DNA of 64,000 bases from Lysinibacillus irui (GCF_028877475.1 NZ_CP113527.1:3651501-3715500), one strand, 5' to 3'. Counted from the first letter of the stretch, positions 25,594-35,387 are shown. Numbers and translations are program-made. The notes: generated from the sequence alone by a model not told the origin.

Positions 25594-27021
25594 TTATTGC
25601 TGAAACATTTCCCTTACCACATCTTCTGCAATATGTTTCCCTTGCTGCACACATTCTGGTATAGATATTCCTTCAAATGAGCTTCCTGCAAGTTTTACAG
25701 TTGGAAAATGTTCATACAATTCCTGTTTTATTCGCTGGACCTTGGCTTCATGTCCTACTGTATATTGTGGCATTGCATTTTTCCAACGAGTCACTACTGT
25801 CATCATTGGTTCGCCATTTACCCCAATGGTTTTATTTAAATCCTGAAGTACAGTTTTTTCTATTTCAGTATCAGATAATGCTACAATGGCTTCGTCTCCA
25901 ACACGCCCAATATAGCTACGTAATAATACATAATCGTCTGGAGAGGTACCTGGCCATTTTCGGTTCATCCAAGTACAAGAAGTAATTGAAAAATCACTAT
26001 TTCGAGAGACATAAAAAGAAAGTGCATCCAAATCGCCAAGCTGTTCCTTTTTAAAGGCCATTGTGACAGTTGCAATGGTTGCTGCCTTCATCGTCCCTAA
26101 TTCATTTAACAGACTATGCTTACTAAACATTTTTTCTGCCACATTAAATGGTGTAGCGATAATAACAGCATCTGCTTTTATATTGGAAAAATTGTTTAAC
26201 ATCACTTGAACGGTTCCGTCCTTGCCATGTTCAATTTCCTCCACTTTCACACCCTTCATAACTGTCCCTGGAAGTAGTGATTCTTCTATACTTTCAATCA
26301 GTGTTTCAAGGCCATTACTAAAGGTCTGAAAAATCCCTTTATTTTCATCAATCAAATGATTGCTTAAGAAATTTGTTCCTGCCTTTTTCATGCCAATTAG
26401 TAAGCTACGATATTTTTGCTCTAAACTGTAAAGCTGCGGGAAAGTGGAGCTCATACTTAATTGCTCGATATCACCTGCAAATGTACCTGCCAGTAAAGGT
26501 TCTACTAAGTTTTCCACGATCTCTGCACCAAATCTTCTTCTAAAAAAGGCACCTAACGGTTGATCGTCATCTTGTGCTGAACGGGGAATGAAAAAATCCC
26601 CCGCAGCACGCACTTTTCCGCTAAGTGAAAATAACCCTGATGTTATGAATGACGAGATATGAGGCGTTTCTCCAGATAAAAGTTGACTAGGAATAGGGTA
26701 TAACTGGCTACCTACTGCAACATAAGTCGGTCCTGCATTACTCGTTTGTATTTTCTGCTCGATACCGAGATCCTTCGCTAAAGCACTAACATAGTTTTCA
26801 CGATCAAAAAAAGATTCTGGCCCGCGCTCAATAATAAAACCATCTTTTCTCAATGTTTGAATTTTTCCGCCAAGACGTAATGACGACTCGACAAGTACGA
26901 TATCTAATGGCAATTCTTTTGCGCTTGCTTCTTTTTGCATATAGAACGCAGCTGTAAGGCCTGTAATGCCAGCGCCTATGACAACTACCTTTCGTCTTTT
27001 CTGAGTCACCAACATCATCAC
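25594..27021 (-). CDS. hemY: Coproporphyrinogen III oxidase (HemY/CgoX)
   Basis: A 475-aa flavoprotein with an N-terminal FAD Rossmann motif (VVVIGAGITGLTAAFYM, residues 12-28) and a C-terminal FAD-contact region (KLAGSSFEGISIPECVQQG). In Firmicutes this enzyme acts in the coproporphyrin-dependent route, oxidising coproporphyrinogen III to coproporphyrin III. It is the last gene of hemE-hemH-hemY, 11 bp after hemH. The start is uncertain within MMMLV because several start codons lie together; the family core begins at about residue 10. Confidence 0.92.
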   Translation of the reverse strand: MMMLVTQKRRKVVVIGAGITGLTAAFYMQKEASAKELPLDIVLVESSLRLGGKIQTLRKDGFIIERGPESFFDRENYVSALAKDLGIEQKIQTSNAGPTYVAVGSQLYPIPSQLLSGETPHISSFITSGLFSLSGKVRAAGDFFIPRSAQDDDQPLGAFFRRRFGAEIVENLVEPLLAGTFAGDIEQLSMSSTFPQLYSLEQKYRSLLIGMKKAGTNFLSNHLIDENKGIFQTFSNGLETLIESIEESLLPGTVMKGVKVEEIEHGKDGTVQVMLNNFSNIKADAVIIATPFNVAEKMFSKHSLLNELGTMKAATIATVTMAFKKEQLGDLDALSFYVSRNSDFSITSCTWMNRKWPGTSPDDYVLLRSYIGRVGDEAIVALSDTEIEKTVLQDLNKTIGVNGEPMMTVVTRWKNAMPQYTVGHEAKVQRIKQELYEHFPTVKLAGSSFEGISIPECVQQGKHIAEDVVREMFQQ

Positions 27022-27032
27022 TTTCTTTTCGC

Positions 27033-27953
27033 TTAGCTTAATTTTTTATGAATTGCATCTACCATCGCATCGATAAATAATGGGTGTGTATTTGGCATCG
27101 CTGGGCGATAGTATTTTGCGTCAAGTTCATCACAAACAACTTTACACTCAAAATCATTATCATATAATACTTCTAAATGCTCCGTTACAAAACCTACTGG
27201 TGTATAAACAAATGAACGGTAACCTTTTTCTTCAAATAGTTCACGAGTTAAGTCTTGGACATCTGGACCAATCCAAGGTTCTGGTGTTTGCCCTGCTGAT
27301 TGCCAGCCCACCTCAACATTTTTTAAACCTGTTGCTTCTTGAATAAGTCGAGCTGTTTCGATTAATTGATCCTCATAAGGATCTCCTAAATCTTTAATCT
27401 TTTCAGGAAGTGAATGTGCTGACACGATTAAACATGCTTTTTCACGTTCTTCCTCAGACATAGCCTCAAACGTAGCATTCACTTGTTGTTTCCAATACTC
27501 GATGAATTTTGGCTCATCGTACCAAGACTCTACAGAAGTAATCGTTAAACGATCACCTGCCGCCTCTACAGCACGACCGTTATAGGATTTAATAGAGAAC
27601 GTAGAGAAATGAGGAGCTAAAACAATAGAAACCGCTTCTTTGATGCCCTCTGCCACCATTTGCTCAACTGCATCTTCAATAAATGGATGAATATGCTTTA
27701 AACCAATAAACAATTTATATTCCACTGTATCCTGCACTTCATTTAACCGTGCACATAAAGCTTCAGCTTGTGCCTGTGTTGCTGCTGCTAATGGTGATAA
27801 ACCACCAATTGCTTCATAGCGGCTACGAAGATCTTCTAAATGCTCTTCAGAAGGTTTGCGGCCATGACGAATATGTGTATAGTAAGGTTCGATATCTTCT
27901 TCTTTATAAGGTGTTCCGTATGCCATTACCAATAAGCCTTTAACTTCTTTCAT
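27033..27953 (-). CDS. hemH: Ferrochelatase (coproporphyrin type, HemH/CpfC)
   Basis: A 306-aa soluble or membrane-associated enzyme that inserts Fe2+ into coproporphyrin III. It has the family motifs [20 protein letters not shown] (His ligand) and [13 protein letters not shown], and the C-terminal [13 protein letters not shown] with the conserved Glu. Length equals the B. subtilis enzyme (310 aa). The SD GAGGTGA precedes the ATG at 27953. HemQ/ChdC, which completes this route, is not in the window. Confidence 0.94.
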   Translation of the reverse strand: MKEVKGLLVMAYGTPYKEEDIEPYYTHIRHGRKPSEEHLEDLRSRYEAIGGLSPLAAATQAQAEALCARLNEVQDTVEYKLFIGLKHIHPFIEDAVEQMVAEGIKEAVSIVLAPHFSTFSIKSYNGRAVEAAGDRLTITSVESWYDEPKFIEYWKQQVNATFEAMSEEEREKACLIVSAHSLPEKIKDLGDPYEDQLIETARLIQEATGLKNVEVGWQSAGQTPEPWIGPDVQDLTRELFEEKGYRSFVYTPVGFVTEHLEVLYDNDFECKVVCDELDAKYYRPAMPNTHPLFIDAMVDAIHKKLS

Positions 27954-28000
27954 TACCCATTCACCTCAAAAATTGTTTTATATTTTATACATTATGTGAT

Positions 28001-28037
28001 AAAAAGAAGCTGCCCAGTCTTTCATATTGGACAGCTC
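28001..28037 (-). terminator. Terminator-like hairpin between hemE and hemH
   Basis: Stem AGCTGCCCA / TGGACAGCT with one G-U type pair. On the minus strand it is followed by TTCTTTTT. It lies in the 146-bp gap between hemE and hemH, so hemH-hemY may have their own promoter or receive only partial read-through. Confidence 0.65.
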
Positions 28038-28099
28038 CCTTTCTATGATAAAATCATTCATCCATAGAAAAGGGATTTTCACATTTAATTTGTTTGTTA

Positions 28100-29149
28100 T
28101 TAGGAACGTGCTTGAATTTGCTGTGCACTATACTCATGAATAAGTGTAGTCAGACGTTTTAATACATCTGGATCTACTTCTGGGAAAACTCCATGCCCCA
28201 GGTTAAAAATATGTCCTGGCATTTCTAAGCCTTGGTCAATAATATCTTTGGCTCTTTTTTCAATAACAGACCAATCCGCAAGTAATAGAGATGGGTCTAA
28301 GTTACCTTGAACAGGTTTTGTAATGCCATTTGCACGTGCCTCTTTAATAGGTAAACGCCAGTCTAAGCCAACAACATCAATCGGTAAATCATTCCATTCT
28401 TTTGCTAAATGGCTAGCACCGACACCAAATTGAATTAATGGCACATTTTCTTTTTGCAACTCTGCAAAAATTCGCGTCATAATTGGTTTTATAAACACAC
28501 GGTAATCTTCAACATTTAATGCACCAACCCAAGAATCGAAGACTTGTATTGCTTTTGCACCCGCTTTAATTTGAGCAGTTACATCTGCAATAATCATATC
28601 AGCTAGTTTATCCATTAATGCAAACCATGCTTGAGGTTCTGATACCATAAATGATTTTGTTTTATTATAGTTTTTTGACGGACCGCCTTCAATCATGTAG
28701 CTTGCAAGTGTAAATGGTGCGCCAGCAAAACCGATTAAAGGAACATTTAATTGCTCTTCTGTCAGCAACTTAATCGTTTCTAATACAAAGGGTGTATGCT
28801 CTTTAGCATTAAATTCACCTAATTTTTCTACATCCGCAACTGAACGAATAGGATTTGAAATAACAGGACCAACGCCTGCTTTGATTTTTACATCTATCCC
28901 AATGCCAGGAAGAGGTGTGACAATATCTTTGTATAAAATAGCAGCATCGACATTGTAATTTTCTACAGGTAGACGAGTGACATACGCACATAGCTCAGGT
29001 TGATGTGTAATTTCCTCTAAGGAATATTTTTCTTTTATAGCACGGTATTCTGGCTGTGAACGTCCTGCCTGACGCATATACCATACTGGCGTGTGTGCTG
29101 TCCTTTCTCCACGTGCAGCTCGCAGAAGTGTATCATTAAAAGTTGTCAT
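28100..29149 (-). CDS. hemE: Uroporphyrinogen decarboxylase
   Basis: A 349-aa TIM-barrel enzyme that decarboxylates uroporphyrinogen III to coproporphyrinogen III. The N-terminal signature [16 protein letters not shown] and the second signature region [17 protein letters not shown] are present, with the catalytic Asp in [12 protein letters not shown]. The SD GAGGGGAAGG lies before the ATG at 29149. It is the first gene of the heme cluster. hmoB is divergent, across about 290 bp. Confidence 0.96.
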   Translation of the reverse strand: MTTFNDTLLRAARGERTAHTPVWYMRQAGRSQPEYRAIKEKYSLEEITHQPELCAYVTRLPVENYNVDAAILYKDIVTPLPGIGIDVKIKAGVGPVISNPIRSVADVEKLGEFNAKEHTPFVLETIKLLTEEQLNVPLIGFAGAPFTLASYMIEGGPSKNYNKTKSFMVSEPQAWFALMDKLADMIIADVTAQIKAGAKAIQVFDSWVGALNVEDYRVFIKPIMTRIFAELQKENVPLIQFGVGASHLAKEWNDLPIDVVGLDWRLPIKEARANGITKPVQGNLDPSLLLADWSVIEKRAKDIIDQGLEMPGHIFNLGHGVFPEVDPDVLKRLTTLIHEYSAQQIQARS

Positions 29150-29435
29150 GAAATTTCCTTCCCCTCAAAAAATCATTTTTCTCCTTTATACCTGTTGTTT
29201 CACTTTCGGTACAAAAAATATTTGGTGAATCAAGTTAAAAATGTCTTGTTTATTCCTTTATTATTGATATCCGTTTCCAATAGTAAACGCTTCCTCTGTT
29301 ATTGTATAGTTTTCCTAGTGAAATGTCATAAAATTGTTCTTTCTCGGCAGATTCTTTTTGGTCAAAGCGTTAGACTTATGCTTAAAAGGGTATAATCACG
29401 CTATAATTAATAAGATTCATAAGGAGGATAAATTG

Positions 29436-29954
29436 ATGTATATTTATTTAACTTCTGGTACTGGTGATTTTTTAGAACAGGTAAAAAATAAGTATCCAAA
29501 TGAGCATATGATCTTAATCCACGGAGACGGAAACTCTGTCTTGATACATGAAACAGAAGGAAAAACAGTGTTTGCAACGCCTCGTAAATTCGAAGTTTTG
29601 GATTCAGTAAATGACCTAGAGGAACGAGGCTTCTTTGTTTTTAATAATATTCCTGTGACAGACGAGGGACGTCCTGTATTCGAACACCGCTTTTTAGAGC
29701 GTTCGCGAGCCATTGAGGAGGAGCCGGGCTTTGTTGCCTTCCGTTTATTAAGACCCATCAAGAGTGATACTTACATTGTCATGACACAATGGAATGGGCC
29801 ACATTCATTTGAAGCATGGAAGAGTTCTAAAGCCTTTGAAAATGCCCATGCTAAAAAAGATGATTCAACTGGAGTACGCCAGCAGAACATCTTTTCAGCA
29901 GCTTCTTATGTAACAACCTATAGCGCAATACCGAAGGAAGAAGATTCACAATAA
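29436..29954 (+). CDS. hmoB: Heme-degrading monooxygenase (HmoB/YhgC-like)
   Basis: A 172-aa protein with a C-terminal ABM/antibiotic-biosynthesis-monooxygenase domain (FLERSRAIEEEPGFVAFRLLRP ... MTQWNGPHSFEAWKSSKAF) preceded by a divergent N-terminal half. B. subtilis HmoB (YhgC, 166 aa) has this layout, degrades heme and also lies near hemE. The ATG at 29436 follows AAGGAGG; the 34-codon upstream extension lacks an SD. Heme synthesis genes and a heme-degrading enzyme sit back to back here. Confidence 0.87.
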   Translation: MYIYLTSGTGDFLEQVKNKYPNEHMILIHGDGNSVLIHETEGKTVFATPRKFEVLDSVNDLEERGFFVFNNIPVTDEGRPVFEHRFLERSRAIEEEPGFVAFRLLRPIKSDTYIVMTQWNGPHSFEAWKSSKAFENAHAKKDDSTGVRQQNIFSAASYVTTYSAIPKEEDSQ

Positions 29955-29966
29955 GCCTAAATAATT

Positions 29967-30013
29967 AAAAGCTCATTTATCCAACAATAGCATTGGGTGA
30001 ATGAGCTTTTTAA
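29967..30013 (+). terminator. Terminator between hmoB and ecsB
   Basis: Stem AAAAGCTCATT / AATGAGCTTTT with further pairing inside. Followed by TTTAAT on the plus strand, with A's before the stem. It can serve both converging genes. Confidence 0.75.
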
Positions 30014-30033
30014 TTTATCAATAGTATTCTATT

Positions 30034-31215
30034 CTACTTAGAAACCTTCGATGTCAATTCACTAATAACCAAAACAACGATGACAGTAATATAAAACATT
30101 GGTTGTGTCATTGCACATAAGCCCACAATAATAGCTTGTGTAATCATTGCTAAACGCACAACCTGCTTCACAGCTAATGGACGGGCATTATCGGGTAATG
30201 GATAGAGCATATCCATTCGAAATTCACCGCTTGATAGTAATGCTTGCTTTAACTGAATGGTTGTCGCAAAGCTCAGTGCACCAGCAGCAATCCATGTAAC
30301 GACAGGAATGTCTACAAATGCAGCAATGATTGCTGAAATAGCTGTAAGACGAAGCCATAAATAGAAATGGTCATCTGTTCGAACAAAGGTACGAAATACC
30401 AGATACTTTTGAGCATTGCCCTTACCGTATGGTACAAATTTATAGAGCCAGTCCATCCAACTACGGCGACGGATGCTTCCATGTAAATGGGGTACGTCTG
30501 TAAAATAATTAGCAAAACGGTAAAAGCTCATCATACGATTCTGTTCAAGCTTTACAAAATGTTCATAAGGCACAGGTTCACCGGTCGATTTTTTTCTAAA
30601 GACAATGATATAAATAACGCTGATAACTGTAACGACTACTGCTAATAGGAGCTGAGCATGGAGTCCCAAATAGATTGCAGCTGCAAATACGATAGCTCGA
30701 ATAAGCCTGTCCACCCAGACCATATTGCCTCGTTCACTATAACGATAGTTGAATTCTCCTTGAACACTTATATATTTCAAAACAATGACAAGTAAAAATA
30801 CTGTCCATATGTCGATCGTTGTTAATTCCGTTACTGCTTTTAATAATGGAATACAAACAATATAGACAATCGCTACTATCCACACTTGAGACCAATAAGT
30901 CCAAGCCAATGCCTTATTAAAATACTGTGATATTTTTGATTCTAAAGGCAATAGGTATACTTGGTCTGGCTCTCTCAAGAGCGTAGTAGGGCGGCTAAAG
31001 GCCAATAAAATCCCTACGATTAGAGCAATGATGATTTCTGCTGGAAAGTCTGTTTGTACAACTTTCAGCCATTCACTATATTGATAGCCCCCTGCTCCAA
31101 TAAGAAAAACAAGTACAATCGCAATATGCCCTGTAAATATAAATTGCATATATTTTTGTACTTCTCCTATATAATGCATGAAGCGAGAGGACCATACATC
31201 ACGCAAGTTCTTCAT
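30034..31215 (-). CDS. ecsB: ABC transporter permease EcsB
   Basis: A 393-aa membrane protein with several hydrophobic segments in N- and C-terminal groups and a central soluble stretch (VDRLIRAIVFA ... FVKLEQNRMMSFYRFANYFTDVPHL), as in EcsB. The Ecs transporter influences regulated membrane proteolysis, competence, exoprotein secretion and sporulation in B. subtilis; its substrate is not known. Its start overlaps the ecsA stop by 17 bp. EcsC is not downstream; convergent hmoB follows instead. Confidence 0.9.
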   Translation of the reverse strand: MKNLRDVWSSRFMHYIGEVQKYMQFIFTGHIAIVLVFLIGAGGYQYSEWLKVVQTDFPAEIIIALIVGILLAFSRPTTLLREPDQVYLLPLESKISQYFNKALAWTYWSQVWIVAIVYIVCIPLLKAVTELTTIDIWTVFLLVIVLKYISVQGEFNYRYSERGNMVWVDRLIRAIVFAAAIYLGLHAQLLLAVVVTVISVIYIIVFRKKSTGEPVPYEHFVKLEQNRMMSFYRFANYFTDVPHLHGSIRRRSWMDWLYKFVPYGKGNAQKYLVFRTFVRTDDHFYLWLRLTAISAIIAAFVDIPVVTWIAAGALSFATTIQLKQALLSSGEFRMDMLYPLPDNARPLAVKQVVRLAMITQAIIVGLCAMTQPMFYITVIVVLVISELTSKVSK

Positions 31216-31948
31216 GGTCCCGCTCCTTTGTCATGGCAATATAGAGATCGTCCAATGTCGCATTCGGCATTGCAAACGATTTGCGTAAATCAGCCATTGT
31301 TCCCTGCGCTCGAACTCTTCCTTCGTGCAATAAAATAATTCGATCACAATGCTTTTCAGCTGTCGATAGTATGTGTGTAGACATTAATATAGAAGCACCT
31401 TCTTTTTTCTTTTCATCCATCTGGTCTAATAATGATTGAATACCTAGGGGATCTAAGCCCACAAAAGGCTCATCAATAATATAAAGACTTGGATTCACTA
31501 AAAAGGCACACATAATCATGACTTTTTGACGCATTCCCTTTGAAAAATGCGAAGGGAACCAATTTAATCTTTTCTCCATTCGAAATTCTTTTAATAGCAC
31601 CTCTGAACGAGCATCAAGGGTTGCCTTATCAATACCATATGCCATCGCTGTTAACTCTAAATGCTCTCTTAATGTAAGCTCATCATATAGCACAGGGGTT
31701 TCGGGAATATAGGAAAAGGCTGTTCGATACTTGTCCGTATCTTCTTTTAATGTTACCCCGTTTAGTCGAATGTCCCCTTCCTTTGGTAACATTGTTCCTA
31801 TAATATGTTTAATTGTTGTACTTTTACCAGCTCCATTTAAACCGATTAAGCCAACTAATTCCCCTTTTCCAATAGTAAAAGATAAATCTTTAATAACAGG
31901 TTTTCTAGTATATCCACCCGTCACATGCTGTACCTCTAATACTGACAT
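31199..31948 (-). CDS. ecsA: ABC transporter ATP-binding protein EcsA
   Basis: A 249-aa ATPase with Walker A GLNGAGKST (about residues 36-44), the signature FSKGMRQKVMI (the C-loop is SKGMRQ rather than SGGQ) and Walker B LYIIDEPFVGLDP. It is divergent from hit, as in B. subtilis. It pairs with EcsB encoded downstream. Confidence 0.92.
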   Translation of the reverse strand: MSVLEVQHVTGGYTRKPVIKDLSFTIGKGELVGLIGLNGAGKSTTIKHIIGTMLPKEGDIRLNGVTLKEDTDKYRTAFSYIPETPVLYDELTLREHLELTAMAYGIDKATLDARSEVLLKEFRMEKRLNWFPSHFSKGMRQKVMIMCAFLVNPSLYIIDEPFVGLDPLGIQSLLDQMDEKKKEGASILMSTHILSTAEKHCDRIILLHEGRVRAQGTMADLRKSFAMPNATLDDLYIAMTKERDHEELA

Positions 31949-32052
31949 ATCCTCACTCCTCTTCTTGTTTTATATTTTATCAAAAATTAGCAAATGATAC
32001 AGGTTTGAGTATGATAGAATGTATTTACACATACGTTAAGGGGGAAATTCTC

Positions 32053-32466
32053 ATGAGCGATTGCCTATTCTGCAAAATTATCGATGGATCCATTCCAAGT
32101 ACAAAAATCTACGAGGATGACCATGTCTATGCCTTTACAGATATTTCACCTGTTGCTAAAGGCCACACATTATTAATACCAAAGCATCACTGCCAAGATC
32201 TATTTGAAATGCCAGAGGAAGTGGCACGTAATCTATATGCTGTTGCACCAAAAATCGCCAATGCTATTAAAGCAGCATTTCAGCCGATTGGTTTGAATAC
32301 GATTAATAATAATGGCGCTGCAGCTGGACAGACTGTTTTCCACTACCACTTACATTTTATTCCGCGTTACGACGAAAAAGAAGGGCTTGGCCTAATTTGG
32401 CAAACGCAAAAATATTCAGCAGAGCAGTTAGCTGAAGTAGCAGAAAGTATTAAAGCGAATCTGTAA
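32053..32466 (+). CDS. hit: HIT-family protein
   Basis: A 137-aa histidine-triad nucleotide-binding protein. It has a N-terminal Zn-type CLFCKI motif and the catalytic triad HYHLHFIPR (His97, 99, 101). Members hydrolyse nucleotide-5'-phosphoramidates and adenylated lysine. I chose the ATG at 32053 (MSDCLFCK); the upstream reading of 16 codons lacks support, and AAGGGGGAAATTCTC stands right before this ATG. It lies opposite ecsA, as in B. subtilis. Confidence 0.93.
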   Translation: MSDCLFCKIIDGSIPSTKIYEDDHVYAFTDISPVAKGHTLLIPKHHCQDLFEMPEEVARNLYAVAPKIANAIKAAFQPIGLNTINNNGAAAGQTVFHYHLHFIPRYDEKEGLGLIWQTQKYSAEQLAEVAESIKANL

Positions 32467-32559
32467 AGGATTGGAATTTTTAACACAAAAAGATTCAGAA
32501 TATTGTATTGCAAATAGAAACATTTTAGCGTACAATCACAAATAAGTTTCGCTAACGGT

Positions 32560-32606
32560 CAGGAGGACACGTTAGGTGACAAATAGATTAGCTTAGCTGA
32601 GGAGAG
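32560..32606 (+). promoter_or_regulatory. Candidate TRAP binding site over the trpP SD
   Basis: Triplets of the form NAG recur at 32560, 32563, 32573, 32584, 32589, 32594, 32599 and 32602. Those from 32584 to 32594 are separated by exactly 2 nt (TAGATTAGCTTAGCTGAGG), and the last two form the SD. In B. subtilis, TRAP bound at the SD blocks trpP translation when tryptophan is abundant. No trp RNA-binding gene is in this window. Confidence 0.5.
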
Positions 32607-32612
32607 ATTCAA

Positions 32613-33149
32613 ATGAATACGAAGAATTTAGTTTTAATGGCACTATTAATTGGTGTCGGTGCAGCCCTTTATGTGGTTACACCAGGAATGGTAAATGGTA
32701 TGAAACCTGATTTCATGTTAACAATGATGTTTATTGGAATATTATTGTTCCCAACTGTGAAAGAAACGTTCTTACTATCACTTTCAACGGGTGTACTTTC
32801 AGGTTTATTTACAACATTCCCAGCAGGTCTTGTCCCGAATATTATCGATAAAGCTGTTACAGGCTTTGTATTTTTAGCCTGTTTATTGATTCTAAAAAAA
32901 CTGGCAAGTCATTTCGCTGTTTCTGCTGTTTTAGTTGGTTTAGGTACCATTCTATCAGGAACTGTCTTTTTAAGCGTCGCGCTTTTTGTATTCAATGCAA
33001 ATGTCGGTGCAACCTTTACAATGCTATTTATTGGCGTTGTCCTGCCAGCTGTTGCATTTAACGTCGTTGCTTTTGCTGTCATTTATCCAATTGTCGCAAA
33101 ATTAGTAAAGCGCTCTAAATTCAATACAGCTATTTCTCAAATTTCATAA
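32613..33149 (+). CDS. trpP: Tryptophan transporter TrpP
   Basis: A 178-aa small membrane protein with about five hydrophobic segments, similar in length and sequence to B. subtilis TrpP (172 aa). It begins MNTKNLVLMALLIGVGAALY and has the conserved MKPDFMLTMMFIGILLFP stretch. It imports tryptophan. Synteny (ecsA-hit-trpP-yhaH-scoC) supports this name. The SD GAGGAGAG is preceded by the NAG triplet run annotated separately. Confidence 0.88.
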   Translation: MNTKNLVLMALLIGVGAALYVVTPGMVNGMKPDFMLTMMFIGILLFPTVKETFLLSLSTGVLSGLFTTFPAGLVPNIIDKAVTGFVFLACLLILKKLASHFAVSAVLVGLGTILSGTVFLSVALFVFNANVGATFTMLFIGVVLPAVAFNVVAFAVIYPIVAKLVKRSKFNTAISQIS

Positions 33150-33172
33150 ATACTCACTTTAAATAATCAAAA

Positions 33173-33220
33173 GAAACTAAACCGTGATAGTAAATCACTC
33201 GTTTAGTTTCTTTTTTCTTT
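33173..33220 (+). terminator. Intrinsic terminator of trpP
   Basis: Stem GAAACTAAAC / GTTTAGTTTC with inner TGAT / ATCA pairing, followed by TTTTTTCTTT. Confidence 0.85.
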
Positions 33221-33282
33221 TTGTATTCGGGCATTTCATGGTTTAATAGTAGATAAACATGACTAGAAATGAGGTAAACAAT

Positions 33283-33678
33283 ATGAAAGCAAAACCATTT
33301 TTACTTGGACTAACAACAGGGATTATAGGTGGGACAATCGCTGTGCTTTTCTCAACACCACAATCAGGGCAACAAGTACGTGCTACTCTTAAACAAAATC
33401 TTGACCAAACAAAAGGTATGCTCCTTGATGTAAAACAACAAGTAGGGACTGTTAAGCACTCTGTCAATACTTTAACAAATGAAGTGAAAAATAATATCCC
33501 ACAAATAATAAATGATTTAAAGCAAACAATCACAACTTTTACTGAAGAAATCGAACCAACGAAAAATAATTTACAACAAGAATTAGATGCTTTACAGAAT
33601 TCGATTAGCGAAATCGAGAAAAACATTGCACAAATCACCGAAAACAAGAAAAAACCGCAAGAAAAAGTTAGCGACTAA
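33283..33678 (+). CDS. yhaH: YtxH-domain protein YhaH
   Basis: A 131-aa protein with one N-terminal membrane helix (FLLGLTTGIIGGTIAVLFSTP) of the YtxH type. A long amphipathic coiled-coil region (residues 40-120) follows. I chose the ATG at 33283, which follows GAGGT, over the earlier one at 33259. YhaH in B. subtilis is a general-stress-related protein encoded between hit and scoC, and the gene order is the same here. Function is not known. Confidence 0.82.
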   Translation: MKAKPFLLGLTTGIIGGTIAVLFSTPQSGQQVRATLKQNLDQTKGMLLDVKQQVGTVKHSVNTLTNEVKNNIPQIINDLKQTITTFTEEIEPTKNNLQQELDALQNSISEIEKNIAQITENKKKPQEKVSD

Positions 33679-33841
33679 AGTCCTTTCAAAGCAGTTAAAA
33701 ATCTATTTTTTTACCAAAAATTATTGCTATAATATTATTTTTTAACCACTTTTCAATTTTTTAATTTTTCTAACTTTAAACTTTTTTTCTTTACTGCTAT
33801 AATATTTTTAAAAATGTGAAAGAAAGCAGTAGGTGATGGCT

Positions 33842-34396
33842 TTGTCAGAGGAATTATACACACAAAAAGAAGCGATGCTTTATAGTCAAAGAATCGCACA
33901 ATTATCGAAGGCGCTATGGAAAGCGGTTGAAAAGGATTGGCAACAATGGATTAAACCCTATGATTTAAATATTAATGAACACCATATTTTATGGATTTCT
34001 TATCATTTAAAAGGGGCTTCCATTTCTGATGTAGCAAAATTCGGAGTGATGCATGTTTCTACAGCATTTAACTTCTCCAAAAAATTAGAAGAGCGTGGCT
34101 TCCTTAAGTTTTCGAAGCGTGATGACGATAAACGAAATACGTATGTTGAGCTTACTGAAGCTGGTACAGAGCTTATTGTAGAGATGAATAAGAACTACCA
34201 TAATACGTATCATTCCGTACTGGAGGGATCCCTTGCCTTAAAAGATTTATATGGCCGTTTCCCAGATTTTTTAGATGTAATGGCTGTTATTCGCAATATT
34301 TATGGCGAGGATTTCATCGATATTTTCGAACGCTCCTTCCAACATTTCCGTGATTCCTTTGACACGCTAGAAGAAAGAACACCTGTAAAGGGATAG
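33842..34396 (+). CDS. scoC: MarR-family transition-state regulator ScoC/Hpr
   Basis: About 184 aa. The winged-helix core [45 protein letters not shown] is nearly identical to the B. subtilis repressor Hpr/ScoC, which controls proteases, sporulation and motility genes at the transition to stationary phase. The C-terminal half diverges and is shorter than in B. subtilis (203 aa). The start is uncertain: AGGTGAT is spaced best for the TTG at 33842, but a GTG at 33833 or ATG at 33836 is also possible. A strong terminator follows. Confidence 0.93.
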   Translation: MSEELYTQKEAMLYSQRIAQLSKALWKAVEKDWQQWIKPYDLNINEHHILWISYHLKGASISDVAKFGVMHVSTAFNFSKKLEERGFLKFSKRDDDKRNTYVELTEAGTELIVEMNKNYHNTYHSVLEGSLALKDLYGRFPDFLDVMAVIRNIYGEDFIDIFERSFQHFRDSFDTLEERTPVKG

Positions 34397-34475
34397 GACG
34401 AAGCTTCAAACTACTCGTAATTTTTTCTGGATGAACGCATTTAGTATTCCTGCTCATTCGAATGTAAATCATGTG

Positions 34476-34519
34476 AAAGGAGGTATTTCAGAAATATTTC
34501 TGAAGTACCTCCTTTTTCT
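34476..34519 (+). terminator. Intrinsic terminator of scoC
   Basis: Long stem AAAGGAGGTATTTCAGAAA pairing with TTTCTGAAGTACCTCCTTT, with one mismatch, followed by TTTTTC. Confidence 0.88.
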
Positions 34520-34585
34520 TGCATTCTAACATAATTCAATTTACATTAAATAGGACACTTCCTATTTTGGAGTTGATACAAAACC

Positions 34586-35131
34586 ATGCATTGTTGGAAA
34601 ATTTTAAACCTAGAACATCATTATGGTACAACGCGTATTATTATAATGGGTGTTATTACTTTTCTATTGGTCTTTTCTGTTTCATATGTAATGTTTAATT
34701 TATTTAACGAAGAGCATTACACAGATCGGTTATTCTGGCTTTTTGTAATTGCTGTACTCACTCTTTATCCAGTTCATAAATTTTTGCACTTTCTTGCACT
34801 ATATGATTTGCGCCAGCATTTAAAATTACGTGTACGTACCCAATTTTATATAATTCCTGTTTTGCATATGCGAATTCGTGAACCTTTATCTAAAAATCGT
34901 TACATCTTAGCATTACTTACGCCTTTTATCGTTCTAAACACAAGTATTATAGTAGGAACTTGGCTATTACCAGCCTATACACACTACGGAACATTGCTGT
35001 TAGCTTATCACTGTAGTTTATGTTTGATTGATATCCTTTACGTGAAATACTTACTAAATTCACCTAAAAACTCCCAAATAGAAGAAACACCTAAAGGCTA
35101 TGAAATTTTAGTTCCACCAACTGTTCACTAA
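34586..35131 (+). CDS. DUF3267-like membrane protein
   Basis: A 181-aa protein with four or five hydrophobic segments. An HKFLHFLAL motif (His-x-x-x-His) sits in the second one, as in DUF3267 proteins, which look like distant intramembrane metalloprotease relatives. The function is unknown and my family call rests on this motif and the layout. The SD before the ATG at 34586 is weak (GGAG, 13 nt away). It lies between scoC and prsA, where B. subtilis has the unrelated yhaI. Confidence 0.65.
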   Translation: MHCWKILNLEHHYGTTRIIIMGVITFLLVFSVSYVMFNLFNEEHYTDRLFWLFVIAVLTLYPVHKFLHFLALYDLRQHLKLRVRTQFYIIPVLHMRIREPLSKNRYILALLTPFIVLNTSIIVGTWLLPAYTHYGTLLLAYHCSLCLIDILYVKYLLNSPKNSQIEETPKGYEILVPPTVH

Positions 35132-35201
35132 AATGCTTGTACTTGTTTTTTATTGGCGTTCTTTGTTATGCTATTACTATTGAAAGAGGGGAGGAATAGA
35201 C

Positions 35202-35387
35202 TTGCTATTAATGATTGTAGTTCTATTCTCGGTATTCTATTTATTTCAAATTAATCGCATGACATATGCTTTATGCATGCGACGTGAAATTCCCGAAGAA
35301 AACCAACCAAAAATATTCCGAACTATAAATATACTAATTACCATTTTACTTGTCTCATTTTATGTGGAAATTTTATATGCAGTTTAA
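35202..35387 (+). CDS. Small membrane protein, 61 aa
   Basis: Two hydrophobic helices (residues 2-20 and 42-59) joined by a charged stretch CMRREIPEENQPKIFR. The TTG start at 35202 follows GGGAGGAATAGAC, a strong SD. It is 70 bp after the DUF3267-like gene on the same strand. I do not recognise it; a role linked to its neighbour is possible. Short size makes the call less certain, but the SD and the clean membrane pattern support it. Confidence 0.6.
   Translation: MLLMIVVLFSVFYLFQINRMTYALCMRREIPEENQPKIFRTINILITILLVSFYVEILYAV

Noticed and set aside
29150-29435. Fur or heme-responsive operator between hemE and hmoB
   Set aside because: I looked for an inverted TGATAAT-type box and found no convincing match; the region is AT-rich with no clear dyad.
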